The notes: a model not told the origin generated them from the sequence alone. Counted from the stretch's first letter, positions 8,001 to 14,597 are shown. The stretch: 19,995 nt of DNA from CAWBNS01 sp964445105 (GCA_964445105.1 CAYUJS010000036.1:1-19995); one strand, 5' to 3'. Program-made: numbers and translations.

Positions 8001-9460
8001 AGCGCTTTCTCCAAACTCGCGTTGGAGTAGATCACGCTCTCGAGATCTTGTACAGATGGGTGTTCTGTTTTAAGCGCCAACCAGCCTTCTAAAAACTTGC
8101 CTATGTGCATTTTTGCGTTTTTCTTCGTGCTTGCGCCTTTCTTTGGCTGTCCGTCCTTCTTTACCCGCAAGCTATTCAGGAACAGCTTTGCTTCGATCGG
8201 CTCTTTATAGTGTTTGACCTGAAAGGCACTTACTTTAAGGATTTTTCCCGCAGCATTCTTTGTCCTGATGATGATGTCATCCAAGTTTCCGTATCCTTCC
8301 TCCTCAAAAGTAGCTTCAAAGAGCTCTTTATTTAGTAGAAGGCCCGTCACTTTATCTAACAGTACGAGCAACTGGTAGATCGTACCGCTGAAACCGACTC
8401 GGAGCAAGTGGCTTCTCTTGTAGCTGTTCGCGCTATCCTCGACCACGTCGCCAATACCGGGGGGCCCCTTCCGCGCTTTGAGACCAGAAAAATAAGCAGG
8501 GTCGGCAGCGAACAGCCTTTCTGGCCGATCCATAAAGCGCTTAGACATGCCCCTTTCCTTTTCAGAGGAAGATGCCTCTGACGCTTCATCGAGCCCGGAA
8601 AAATGATTAACGCCGTTGTGCAAAATTGAGATGGGGGCCCCCTCCCGTTCCTGGGTGACGCGCGTCAAACCTCCACCTTCTTCCAAAAGTACCTGGATAT
8701 TTAGCTTGAACAACCTACTGATAACGTCAATCGGAGTGGTAATACGTTCACCGGCACCCACCCTTGCAAATGGGATATAGCCACGGGCATCTCGCAGATA
8801 GAATTCGACATAACGTTTGAAAACGCTTTCCTGAACGCAGTAATCTTTAATGCGCTGGTCCAATACCTCGACCGCATTCAAAGCCTTTTTGTACCCTTCT
8901 AAAAGCTCAGGCTGGTGCTCCTGTAGAAGTTCTAATAGTACCCGTGGCTCCTTCCCAGCCGTAATCGCTTCTCCAAGGGCCCTTCTGGCCGCTCCGATGT
9001 GCTCTGCGAGAGACTTTTCGCTGCGCGTTAAATAGTTGTAAAGACCCCGAAAACGCCCGCTGTCAGCAGTAAAAATTTTTTCGCACGCGGTTTGCTCAGC
9101 TCCGCTATGTCTTTTATCGAGCCCCACGGTTAAGAACTGGCGGATTTCCGCCATAAAACCTTCACGTACTTCAAGGTCTTTATGATTTGTAATAAGGACC
9201 TGTACAAGTTTTGTGCGATCGAGCTCAGAACGGCCCACTGCATGAAAAAAACAATCGCCATCCCCCAGCACCGGACGAACTTTAAAACTGGATTCCTGCC
9301 TGTTTGACACATACCGAACTACTCTGGCCGCCTGTTCGTCTACCGGCCCTTTAGCGCGAGCTTGCTGAAGGCTCTCTGCCAGTCTTTGTTGCTCACCTAC
9401 TTGCAGTTGCCGAGCTAACAAATAGTCCGTAGATTCCATACGTTGACGGTCTGCTTCCAT
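5000..9460 (-). CDS. Giant NLR-like protein: OTU protease, Cap4-like nuclease, STAND NTPase, ankyrin repeats
   Basis: The 1486-residue product appears modular. Residues ~45-295 look like an OTU cysteine protease: GDGDCFFHAV gives D67 and nucleophile C70, and NGVNHFSGL supplies H286. Residues ~350-530 resemble a Cap4/DUF4297 PD-(D/E)xK nuclease, with E382 or E386, DD at 394-395 and Q414-V-K416-H. A charged helical coiled coil with heptads follows (~528-590). A STAND/NACHT-like NTPase spans ~690-960: Walker A GEKGIGKS (715-722), Walker B LIVLD (D771), and FSHDLFFEH (941-949) as in winged-helix regions. After a helical stretch comes a Ser/Asp/Glu-rich linker (1070-1145), four ankyrin repeats (~1187-1320) and an acidic tail. 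No signal peptide or membrane segment is visible. The start has AGAAGG ten bases upstream. Role (anti-phage immunity or host effector) is inference. Confidence 0.85.
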   Translation of the reverse strand: MEADRQRMESTDYLLARQLQVGEQQRLAESLQQARAKGPVDEQAARVVRYVSNRQESSFKVRPVLGDGDCFFHAVGRSELDRTKLVQVLITNHKDLEVREGFMAEIRQFLTVGLDKRHSGAEQTACEKIFTADSGRFRGLYNYLTRSEKSLAEHIGAARRALGEAITAGKEPRVLLELLQEHQPELLEGYKKALNAVEVLDQRIKDYCVQESVFKRYVEFYLRDARGYIPFARVGAGERITTPIDVISRLFKLNIQVLLEEGGGLTRVTQEREGAPISILHNGVNHFSGLDEASEASSSEKERGMSKRFMDRPERLFAADPAYFSGLKARKGPPGIGDVVEDSANSYKRSHLLRVGFSGTIYQLLVLLDKVTGLLLNKELFEATFEEEGYGNLDDIIIRTKNAAGKILKVSAFQVKHYKEPIEAKLFLNSLRVKKDGQPKKGASTKKNAKMHIGKFLEGWLALKTEHPSVQDLESVIYSNASLEKALEDCLDGGRFSKTFISHKKIELLVGAGKKKGDFYLAMYTQAKSYLDEKRSSYEAQLAKIEANLAKNLDDNKRSLEQKKLSLCEKRLSLYKKNLDLYDETLFQQFLRSFRFCVGQPDIKILTRRIVETLRRLGWEQSEADLLFICLLHEIQEWFIVHNEEEDPLKLTNAALENLLQQSRIRFQDAIELQGITSATLANIQTDCGGRTLQRQELSDLKRAFDRAGLVLVEGEKGIGKSGLVKLALLGIGPGEYLFLSARHLLQDDELKKKCLGVLGLEGGPSLIVLDSAEVLLSLGHEGVQKFLGSFLRTECTVVLTLTPEAGRRILPSAKYTSVVVERLQKDELLQNFSQLKRYQSIEPLMNLACLPFHLSIILKLMGQVGVEAFSCVLGSINVGLEAELVSRVVKGPHEEQAKVRMQAWKTLALNLASGIAPKPPRTRALIDDQIMLGDGVNTAFSHDLFFEHGLMAFWWQKWKSCETECTTLAFWEKLPDSLKFEGSISVLTKWFVLYREQLQFDLLLHIGALSEKPVLESLIAMAILLGDKELWQVFPKFSEHLGIQSNVLLAITMNSPEALKAIFKLADSAQESEGAELDHEERAQSSNSASEDTDESSYDSETNSLGQSDDSEGYSMKSGSNSSSSDDEPYDQADKSEEEQPLEAFQWQVANKAVTKYWFAGFHEEPYYEYDEGEYIENPAYSTPPRNDSLPVHQAVMVGSVNCLEILLDHDMELANARNNCDETPLHLSVLRESVPAVEALLKKNGSLFAEDEWGENPLHNAAYVGNCDIASLLLADGASPSALNRQGLTPLHIAFARLDLDLVKLFLSYEGDLAIKPFSFEEITVADLLDHQFEPEMQARMEEFVIGLIEHLNFGYNTGGEINEGTRDIVEDLMTLIEHRAQLSEYVPNFDYYDLDTEFQYMLETDQARLDNDYMENYVLDCPDRICEVLKSAAFEPTRGELVNGWLQQSSEKQYQNLKIYAEENDDQETLAQIAEYEGDEEED

Positions 9461-9713
9461 GCGTTGGTCGCCTTCTGTTTTCTTATTTATGAAAAACTCT
9501 CGAAGATTTACGGATCTGCCTTCGAAGCCTCTTCTACTTCTTCGCCTTCGATTGACGAGACGATAAACTCTAGGGAAATTCCCAAACTCGAGGATCTCCC
9601 GACCCGCCTTCTCGCTCCACCAAAGGCTTTGCGCCTAATACTTGTCTCAGCTCGTGCAAGGAGCAAGCTAAGGCCGTCAGGTCGCCTCTTTTCTTACCAG
9701 GGAAAGAAGGAGG
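9461..9713 (-). other. Broken minus-strand reading frames upstream of the giant gene
   Basis: The giant gene's own frame stays open for 58 codons upstream of its ATG (back to a stop at 9637-9635) but has no ATG, GTG or TTG. It is Arg-rich (LVNRRRRSRRGF). A second frame (9713-9570) reads DLTALACSLHELRQVLGAKP before a TAG at 9572-9570, and a third continues as LEFIVSSIEGEEVEEASKA to a TAA at 9510-9508. Joining the second and third by one frameshift gives a protein-like segment. This may be a decayed gene fragment or chance; no family is recognised. No clear promoter for the giant gene was found here. Confidence 0.25.
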
Positions 9714-9763
9714 TTACCATGCCAGCAGATTCCCGCCAAACTAGATCGCCAAAATTTTCCTAA
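9707..9763 (+). other. Strong Shine-Dalgarno with a 14-codon orphan ORF
   Basis: AAGGAGG at 9707-9713 lies five bases before ATG 9719, an ideal initiation site. The frame gives only MPADSRQTRSPKFS before TAA at 9761-9763. It is followed by a T tract at 9771-9777 without a convincing GC-rich stem. It may be the surviving 5' end of a lost gene in the island or a leader peptide. Confidence 0.35.
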
Positions 9764-9912
9764 CTAGTAGTTTTTTTCATAAATTGTAGCAGCAGCGGTA
9801 ACCAAAAACGACAGTGCACCGCCTAGTCCCCGCCTATGATGCCGGGCCGAATAGCGCGACAGAAAGACCCTAGCATGCTCAACAATTTTTTGCAGCTTCC
9901 AATCCGGCCGGT

Positions 9913-10560
9913 TTGCGCCTTAATAGCCGGAGTTTTATCCGCCGCCATACCTCCGTCAGCTCTTCCATAAATGGGCTCAAGCGCGAAGAAGTACCGCAGT
10001 ACTCTCCTATGCTCCTGCGCGAGGCTGTAATGAATGCTCTGGTTCATGCCGATTACGCAAATTACCGCTCTCCCATCCAAATCGCTATTTTTGCCGATCG
10101 ATTAGAAATCACCAACCCTGGATCTTTGCCACTTGGCCTCAGTCTTGACAGCGCTCTTTCTGGCGTTTCCCAGCTGCGCAACAAGGTGCTAGGAAGGGCA
10201 TTCCGAGAGTTAAAATTGACTGAGCATTGGGGGTCGGGTCTAAAGCGCATGCTGGACGCTTGCCGGTAGCAAGACATCCCTCTGCCGAAGTTTGAAGAGC
10301 TGGACTATTTCTTCCGTGTCACTCTCTATCCAAAACTAACAAAACATATCTCCTTAGCTTCTTGGCAAAAGCCCATCTTTGAATATCTTCAAAAACATGG
10401 TAAAATCAACGCTCAAGCGGCTCAAGAGATCTGGAAGGTGACGCGCCGCACCACCACTACTCGTCTCAAAAAAATGTGCCTGGAAGGGCTACTTGCAGAC
10501 GTGTCGACAAGTTCTAAAGACCCTCAAAAGATTTTTTCTGGCTGGACATCAAACCTCCTA
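9913..10560 (+). pseudogene. Remnant of HATPase_c_4/Schlafen AlbA-type regulator
   Basis: The frame carries the C-terminal half of a widespread ATP-binding transcriptional-regulator-like family (Schlafen AlbA_2 plus HATPase_c_4). Family-typical stretches are FIRRHTSVSS, PMLLREAVMNALVHADY, IQIAIFADRLEITNPGSLP and LTEHWGSGLKRMLDACR. A TAG at 10267-10269 interrupts it, and the same frame then continues with FRVTLYP and a winged-helix-like part (IFEYLQKHGKINAQAAQEIW, TRRTTTTRLKKMCLEGLL). The N-terminal AlbA domain is missing: upstream in frame only about 14 codons remain before a TAG at 9871-9873. No start codon with a ribosome site precedes it. Family likeness fades near 10545-10560. Lost N terminus plus internal stop indicate a pseudogene; such genes are common in accessory and mobile regions. 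Confidence 0.8.
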
Positions 10561-10835
10561 ACCTTGCCAAGGGCCCGCAGCGCTCCTGCTCGAGGGTGCA
10601 GACTTTACCTTTCCGTGTGCCCTACCATCACCCCTATCCTCGCTCCGTTCTCAAGGTGGACGATAGGTTAGACGCGGCAACTTCATCCGGGTTGCGCCCA
10701 GGCAGCATAAGGTTGCCAAACCCGTAGCCGCCATCAACCCAACCCACTGCGGCCTAACATAGAAGATCCCCGCCTTCCATATCTTTCTATGTTGATTTCT
10801 ATGTCTACCGCTAACGATGTCAGAATACCTGCGGT
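10561..10835. other. Non-coding stretch, nothing recognised
   Basis: Between the pseudogene remnant and the bpt stop codon I see no gene, RNA, convincing terminator or repeat. Short open frames on both strands have no ribosome site and no family resemblance. It probably consists of further decayed island sequence. Confidence 0.5.
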
Positions 10836-11534
10836 TTAACAATGCTCTTGGACAGCTTCCCACAGTCCGTTTTCATGCAGCATTTCGTGAGGTTTAAATG
10901 AGGCTTTGTGGCGCATGAAGTGGTTGTCAGCGACGTAATAGCCCAGGTAGAGGTGTTGTTTACCGACGCTTTTCGCATATTCAATCTCTTTCAGCACAGA
11001 AAAGGTGCCCAGGGACAGTTCTGCACATTCCAGGCGGTAGGTAAAATAGACCGAGGACAAAGCGTGGGGAACTTCATGCACGAGGCCTACCGCTACTAAC
11101 CGCTGCTGAACGTAGTACAAAAACTCCCAAGCAGGAAAGTCCGGATCGTAAAAAGAAGCTTCAAAGTCATCCACGCTATTTTTCGCATTTGGGCGGTTGA
11201 AGCGCTGCAAATGGTCGAGGTAAATTTCGTATTTTTCTTCCGTAAATTGAGGCCGTGCTATTTCTAAACGAACACCTTGAGACTTACTCCAGAGACGCCT
11301 TTGAGATTTATTGGGTCTGAATGTATCTACTGGAATGCGGATAGACACACACTGCCTGCACCCGGCGCATTGCGGTTTGAAATAGTATTTTCCGAAGGCG
11401 CGATAACCAGTCTGTAAGAGTATCTCGCGCTCTTCGGGGGTCGCTTCCAAGGCTAAAAAAGATTCGTATTGAGCCGTGCGATCTGCGAGGTAGCCGCACG
11501 GATGCGGCTTTTCATTAAGCGGAATGATGCGCAT
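10836..11534 (-). CDS. bpt: Aspartate/glutamate leucyltransferase (arginyl-tRNA-protein transferase family)
   Basis: Bpt transfers leucine from leucyl-tRNA onto proteins with N-terminal Asp or Glu, feeding them to ClpS/ClpAP in the N-degron pathway. The 232-residue product has the ATE N-terminal domain, with PHPCGYLADR (C13) and the cysteine cluster CAGCRQC (C56, C59, C62), and the C-terminal GNAT-like domain, with SVYFTYR, LSLGTFSVLKEIEYAK and HLYLGYYV. The ATG at 11534 is preferred to a TTG at 11561 because it starts at the family N terminus and has CAGGG just upstream. The start lies inside the preceding minus-strand ORF (20-base overlap). Bpt rather than Aat-type specificity follows from family resemblance. 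Confidence 0.92.
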   Translation of the reverse strand: MRIIPLNEKPHPCGYLADRTAQYESFLALEATPEEREILLQTGYRAFGKYYFKPQCAGCRQCVSIRIPVDTFRPNKSQRRLWSKSQGVRLEIARPQFTEEKYEIYLDHLQRFNRPNAKNSVDDFEASFYDPDFPAWEFLYYVQQRLVAVGLVHEVPHALSSVYFTYRLECAELSLGTFSVLKEIEYAKSVGKQHLYLGYYVADNHFMRHKASFKPHEMLHENGLWEAVQEHC

Positions 11535-11751
11535 AGCCCTGCTCGCTGAGGGTTTGTGCAAAGGCGCCTGTTAGCTGAACCACTGAAAAGGGATCGTTGG
11601 CGCGTGCAGCTAGCATTTGCGCAGGCCCATAGTGCTCTACGTGCGCTGGGTCCGTCTCGGGAAGCAGGCTGCTGCTCGAAAGGAAAGCGGCCGTAAAAGG
11701 CTCTGGAACAGCCGCCATGCGTGTAGATGAGCGAATAAAAAGCAGTGTCAT
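11515..11751 (-). CDS. Small uncharacterised ORF overlapping the bpt start
   Basis: The 78-codon frame starts at ATG 11751, with AAAGAAGAA upstream, and ends at TAA 11517-11515, 20 bases into bpt in another frame. The product begins MTLLFIRSSTRMAAVPEPF and continues with Ala-rich helical sequence (YGPAQMLAARANDPF, LTGAFAQTLSEQGYAHHSA). Composition looks protein-like and the overlap suggests coupling with bpt, but no family or motif is recognised. The frame extends further upstream without a better start. It could be a real coupled gene or a chance frame. Confidence 0.4.
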   Translation of the reverse strand: MTLLFIRSSTRMAAVPEPFTAAFLSSSSLLPETDPAHVEHYGPAQMLAARANDPFSVVQLTGAFAQTLSEQGYAHHSA

Positions 11752-11816
11752 GCCGATATTCTTCTTTGAGGGCGGGATCTTGTCAACGAGACATTTTCGC
11801 CAAGCCGTACAAAGTC

Positions 11817-11845
11817 TTGCCTTATTTCCCGGTACCGGATATCCT
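11817..11845 (+). promoter_or_regulatory. Candidate sigma70-type promoter for the 29-aa gene and mnmG
   Basis: TTGCCT (11817-11822) and TATCCT (11840-11845) are separated by 17 bases, each matching four of six consensus positions. It lies 38 bases before the ATG at 11884, in the divergent gap after the small minus-strand ORF. The match is modest and unverified. Confidence 0.35.
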
Positions 11846-11883
11846 CTGTTGCCTAAATACAACACACGAGTGGTGGAGAAATT

Positions 11884-11973
11884 ATGTCTTCTGTGAAAAA
11901 GAAGCGTCGGCTAAAGATCGCAAAGCACAAACGTAAAAAACGTAGCCGTCGCGACCGACACAAAAATCGCTAG
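11884..11973 (+). CDS. AURKAIP1/COX24-domain protein (mS38-like ribosomal protein)
   Basis: This 29-residue protein starts MSSVKKKRRLKIAKHKRKK and consists almost entirely of Lys, Arg and His. The pattern SVKKKRR-K-KHKRKK-RR-RHK matches the short AURKAIP1/COX24 domain found as tiny proteins in several bacterial phyla and at the C terminus of mitochondrial ribosomal protein mS38; related small proteins bind the small ribosomal subunit. A ribosome site (GGAG, 11875-11878) lies five bases before the ATG. The gene is 47 bases upstream of mnmG on the same strand, so co-transcription is likely. At this length it is easily missed by automated annotation. The family call is by pattern; the ribosomal role is inference. 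Confidence 0.8.
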   Translation: MSSVKKKRRLKIAKHKRKKRSRRDRHKNR

Positions 11974-12020
11974 CGCGAACTACCTCTTTTTTCCTTTATA
12001 ATGGCCACCCTGAGTGAGCT

Positions 12021-13850
12021 ATGTGGACCTATCCTGATTGCTTTGATGTTATCGTCATAGGCGGGGGACATGCCGGGTGCGAAGCAGCTCTAGCTGCTGC
12101 GCGCATCGGTTGTAATACCGCGCTTATTTCTATGAACCTCGATACTATTGCCAAAATGAGCTGTAATCCCGCTATTGGGGGTACGGCAAAGGGCCAGCTT
12201 GTCCGCGAAATTGACGCGCTCGGCGGCGAAATGGGCAAGGCCACAGACGCCACAGCCATCCAATTCCGCATGCTCAATCGCTCCAAAGGCCCTTCTGTCT
12301 GGGCGCCGCGCGCACAAGCTGACAAGTTTGCTTACGCGCAGGAGATGAAGCGCCGCCTGGAGGCGACTCCCAACCTCTTCCTTTTACAAGGCACCATCGA
12401 AGACCTGCTCGTCGAAGAGGGCCGCATCGTAGGTGTGGCCACCAAAGAGGGCATCCGCTACAACACGCGCACGCTCATCCTTAGCTCCGGCACGTTTATG
12501 CGCGGATTGCTCCATATTGGTGAAAAACAATTTTCGGGCGGACGAGGCGGCGATCCAGCCGCTGTGGGCATGTCCGCCAGCTTAGAACGACTGGGCTTGA
12601 AACTCGGTCGCTTAAAGACAGGTACGCCTCCACGTATCCATCGCCGCTCGATTGATTTTAGCTTCACTGAAGAGCAACCTGGCGACACCGACGTCCATTT
12701 TTCCTACGACGGCCCCCCTGCGCAGACTATGCCACAGGTTTCCTGTCACATTTGCTACACAAATGAAGAGACAAAACAGATCATTTTAGCCAACCTGCAC
12801 CGCAGCCCCATGTACTCGGGCGCAATTAAAGGTGTAGGCCCTCGCTACTGTCCCTCGATCGAAGATAAAGTCGTGCGCTTTGGCGATAAAGACCGTCATC
12901 AGATCTTCCTCGAGCCCGAAGGGCTACACACCGAGGAGATCTACGCCAACGGCATTTCCTCTTCACTGCCCCTCGAAGTGCAGTACGCTTTTCTTAAGAC
13001 GATTCCCGCTTTACGCAACGCCGAGATCATGCGGGCGGCCTATGCCATCGAATACGACTACTTGCTGTGCGGACAGATGAGCGCCAGCATGGAGTGTCGC
13101 AGCGTAGCGGGGCTCTTTTTCGCCGGACAGATCAACGGCACTACTGGCTACGAAGAGGCTGCAGCGCAAGGGCTCATGGCGGGCATTAACGCCGCTCATA
13201 AGGTACTCGAAAGAGAGCCATTTGTGCTAAAACGCTCCGAGGCCTATATCGGGGTCATGATCGACGACCTCATCACCAAGGGCCTGGATGAGCCATATCG
13301 CATGTTCACCAGCCGCGCTGAACATCGCCTTTTGCTCCGACAGGACAACGCAGACCTGCGTCTGCGGCCCTACGGATATCGATTGGGCCTGATCAATCGC
13401 GAGCAGATCGATCGTATGGAACAGAAACAGCAGCTTTTAGACCGCGAGACCAAGCGCCTAACGCAGCATTTTACGCAGATTGATGGCAAAGGGTTCAGCA
13501 TCGCACAGCTGCTTTGTCGACCGGAAAATAACTACCAAACTATGCTGCAGCAGTTCCCTCAGGTGGTCCAGGACCATGGCCAAGAGATCAACTTCCAGAT
13601 CGAGCTTAGCCTCAAGTACGCCGGGTACATCCAGCGCCAGAACAATGATATCGAGAAACTGAGCCATGCAGAAAATATTCGCGTCCCTGCCGCATTCGAT
13701 TTCAAAAACGTGCTGGGACTTGGCCGTGAAGCGCAGGATAAGCTTGCGCATCATCAGCCAGAAAACCTTGGACAAGCATCGCGTATCTCCGGCGTATCTC
13801 CAGCCGACCTCCAAGTGCTGATGGTCGCATTGGCGCGCAAAGACAAGTAG
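12021..13850 (+). CDS. mnmG: tRNA uridine 5-carboxymethylaminomethyl modification enzyme MnmG (GidA)
   Basis: MnmG is the FAD-binding partner of MnmE; together they install the cmnm5 or nm5 group on U34 of several tRNAs. The 609-residue product begins with the FAD motif VIVIGGGHAGCEAA (G14, G16, G19) and holds the family signatures SCNPAIGGTAKGQLVREIDA, GLKLGRLKTGTPPRI, FFAGQINGTTGYEEAAAQG and MFTSRAEHRLLLRQDNADLR, plus the C-terminal helical domain with its YAGYIQRQ motif. Length is typical (about 610-630). TATAAT at 11997-12002 lies 18 bases before the ATG but has no good -35 box. The ribosome site is weak (GAGTGAG). The lplA-like gene follows after three bases, as in chlamydial gidA-lplA. 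Confidence 0.97.
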   Translation: MWTYPDCFDVIVIGGGHAGCEAALAAARIGCNTALISMNLDTIAKMSCNPAIGGTAKGQLVREIDALGGEMGKATDATAIQFRMLNRSKGPSVWAPRAQADKFAYAQEMKRRLEATPNLFLLQGTIEDLLVEEGRIVGVATKEGIRYNTRTLILSSGTFMRGLLHIGEKQFSGGRGGDPAAVGMSASLERLGLKLGRLKTGTPPRIHRRSIDFSFTEEQPGDTDVHFSYDGPPAQTMPQVSCHICYTNEETKQIILANLHRSPMYSGAIKGVGPRYCPSIEDKVVRFGDKDRHQIFLEPEGLHTEEIYANGISSSLPLEVQYAFLKTIPALRNAEIMRAAYAIEYDYLLCGQMSASMECRSVAGLFFAGQINGTTGYEEAAAQGLMAGINAAHKVLEREPFVLKRSEAYIGVMIDDLITKGLDEPYRMFTSRAEHRLLLRQDNADLRLRPYGYRLGLINREQIDRMEQKQQLLDRETKRLTQHFTQIDGKGFSIAQLLCRPENNYQTMLQQFPQVVQDHGQEINFQIELSLKYAGYIQRQNNDIEKLSHAENIRVPAAFDFKNVLGLGREAQDKLAHHQPENLGQASRISGVSPADLQVLMVALARKDK

Positions 13851-13853
13851 CCT

Positions 13854-14597
13854 ATGCAAGAGCTCTATGTGGCCAAACTACTCGATTGGCCGATCTTCGA
13901 TCAGTTGTGTCTTGAAGAGGCACTTTTGCGTACGGATCAGCGCAATTGGTGCGTGATAAACCAAGGCTCACCCCCCGCTATCGTCATGGGCATTTCAGGC
14001 AAAGCCGACCAGCTGGTGCATGCGGAGGCACCACTGCCGCTCATCCGCCGCTTCAGCGGCGGTGGCACAGTCGTGGTCGATCAAGGGACACTCTTTTTTA
14101 CCCTCATCTGCAATCACACGGCGCTAGTCGTAGAGCCCTATCCAGAGCCTATTTTGCACTGGATGGCCGCACTTTATGCGCCCCTTTTCCAGGCGGGTTT
14201 TGCTCTTTCGGAAAATGACTTCACTCTATTCGGAAAAAAATTTGCCGGCCACGCTCAATACCTGGCAAAAGAGCGTTGGCTGCACCATACCTCTCTACTA
14301 CACGATTACCGCACTGAGAACATGGCCTACCTGCTCATGCCAGAAAAGCAACCAAAATATCGCCAAAATAGGGCGCACGACGACTTTGTCTGTCGCCTGA
14401 AGGATTTTATGCCAGATCCGGCGGCTCTATTTGACGGCCTTTTGGAGCAACTGGCCAGCCACTTTACAGTGATAGCAGCCCCTCAAACATACTTACAAGA
14501 GATCCTTGAAAGAGAGTGCCGCACGGCGACTAAGCAAGTGCCCTTCGGGCAGCATAGGCCTGAGAAACCCACGGCAGCATACACAACAGAGTCATGA
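13854..14597 (+). CDS. lplA: Lipoate-protein ligase A family protein
   Basis: Members attach lipoate or octanoate to lysines of 2-oxoacid dehydrogenase E2 subunits and GcvH. The 247-residue product has the ligase motif RRFSGGGTVVVDQG (65-78) and the substrate-binding lysine in GKKFAGHAQ (K129). Chlamydiae carry more than one lplA-like gene, and the one after gidA is this syntenic copy. The C-terminal accessory domain of E. coli LplA is missing, as in many single-domain ligases. The last ~20 residues (FGQHRPEKPTAAYTTES) look low in conservation and overlap the convergent membrane-protein gene by 68 bases. Activity as ligase, octanoyltransferase or amidotransferase cannot be separated by sequence. 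Confidence 0.88.
   Translation: MQELYVAKLLDWPIFDQLCLEEALLRTDQRNWCVINQGSPPAIVMGISGKADQLVHAEAPLPLIRRFSGGGTVVVDQGTLFFTLICNHTALVVEPYPEPILHWMAALYAPLFQAGFALSENDFTLFGKKFAGHAQYLAKERWLHHTSLLHDYRTENMAYLLMPEKQPKYRQNRAHDDFVCRLKDFMPDPAALFDGLLEQLASHFTVIAAPQTYLQEILERECRTATKQVPFGQHRPEKPTAAYTTES

Noticed and set aside
9443..9763. 106-codon + strand frame upstream of the orphan ribosome site
   Set aside because: No ribosome site at its start, overlaps the giant gene's start region, Ser/Pro/Arg-rich shadow-like composition. Only the last 14 codons have a good initiation site.
9738..9777. Terminator before the T tract at 9771-9777
   Set aside because: The only stem found (AAACTA/TAGTTT) is six weak A/T-rich pairs with a long loop, not convincing.
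11780..11813. TTGTCA/TACAAA promoter pair upstream of the 29-residue gene
   Set aside because: The boxes are 22 bases apart, too far for a sigma70-type promoter; the TTGCCT/TATCCT pair has 17-base spacing.
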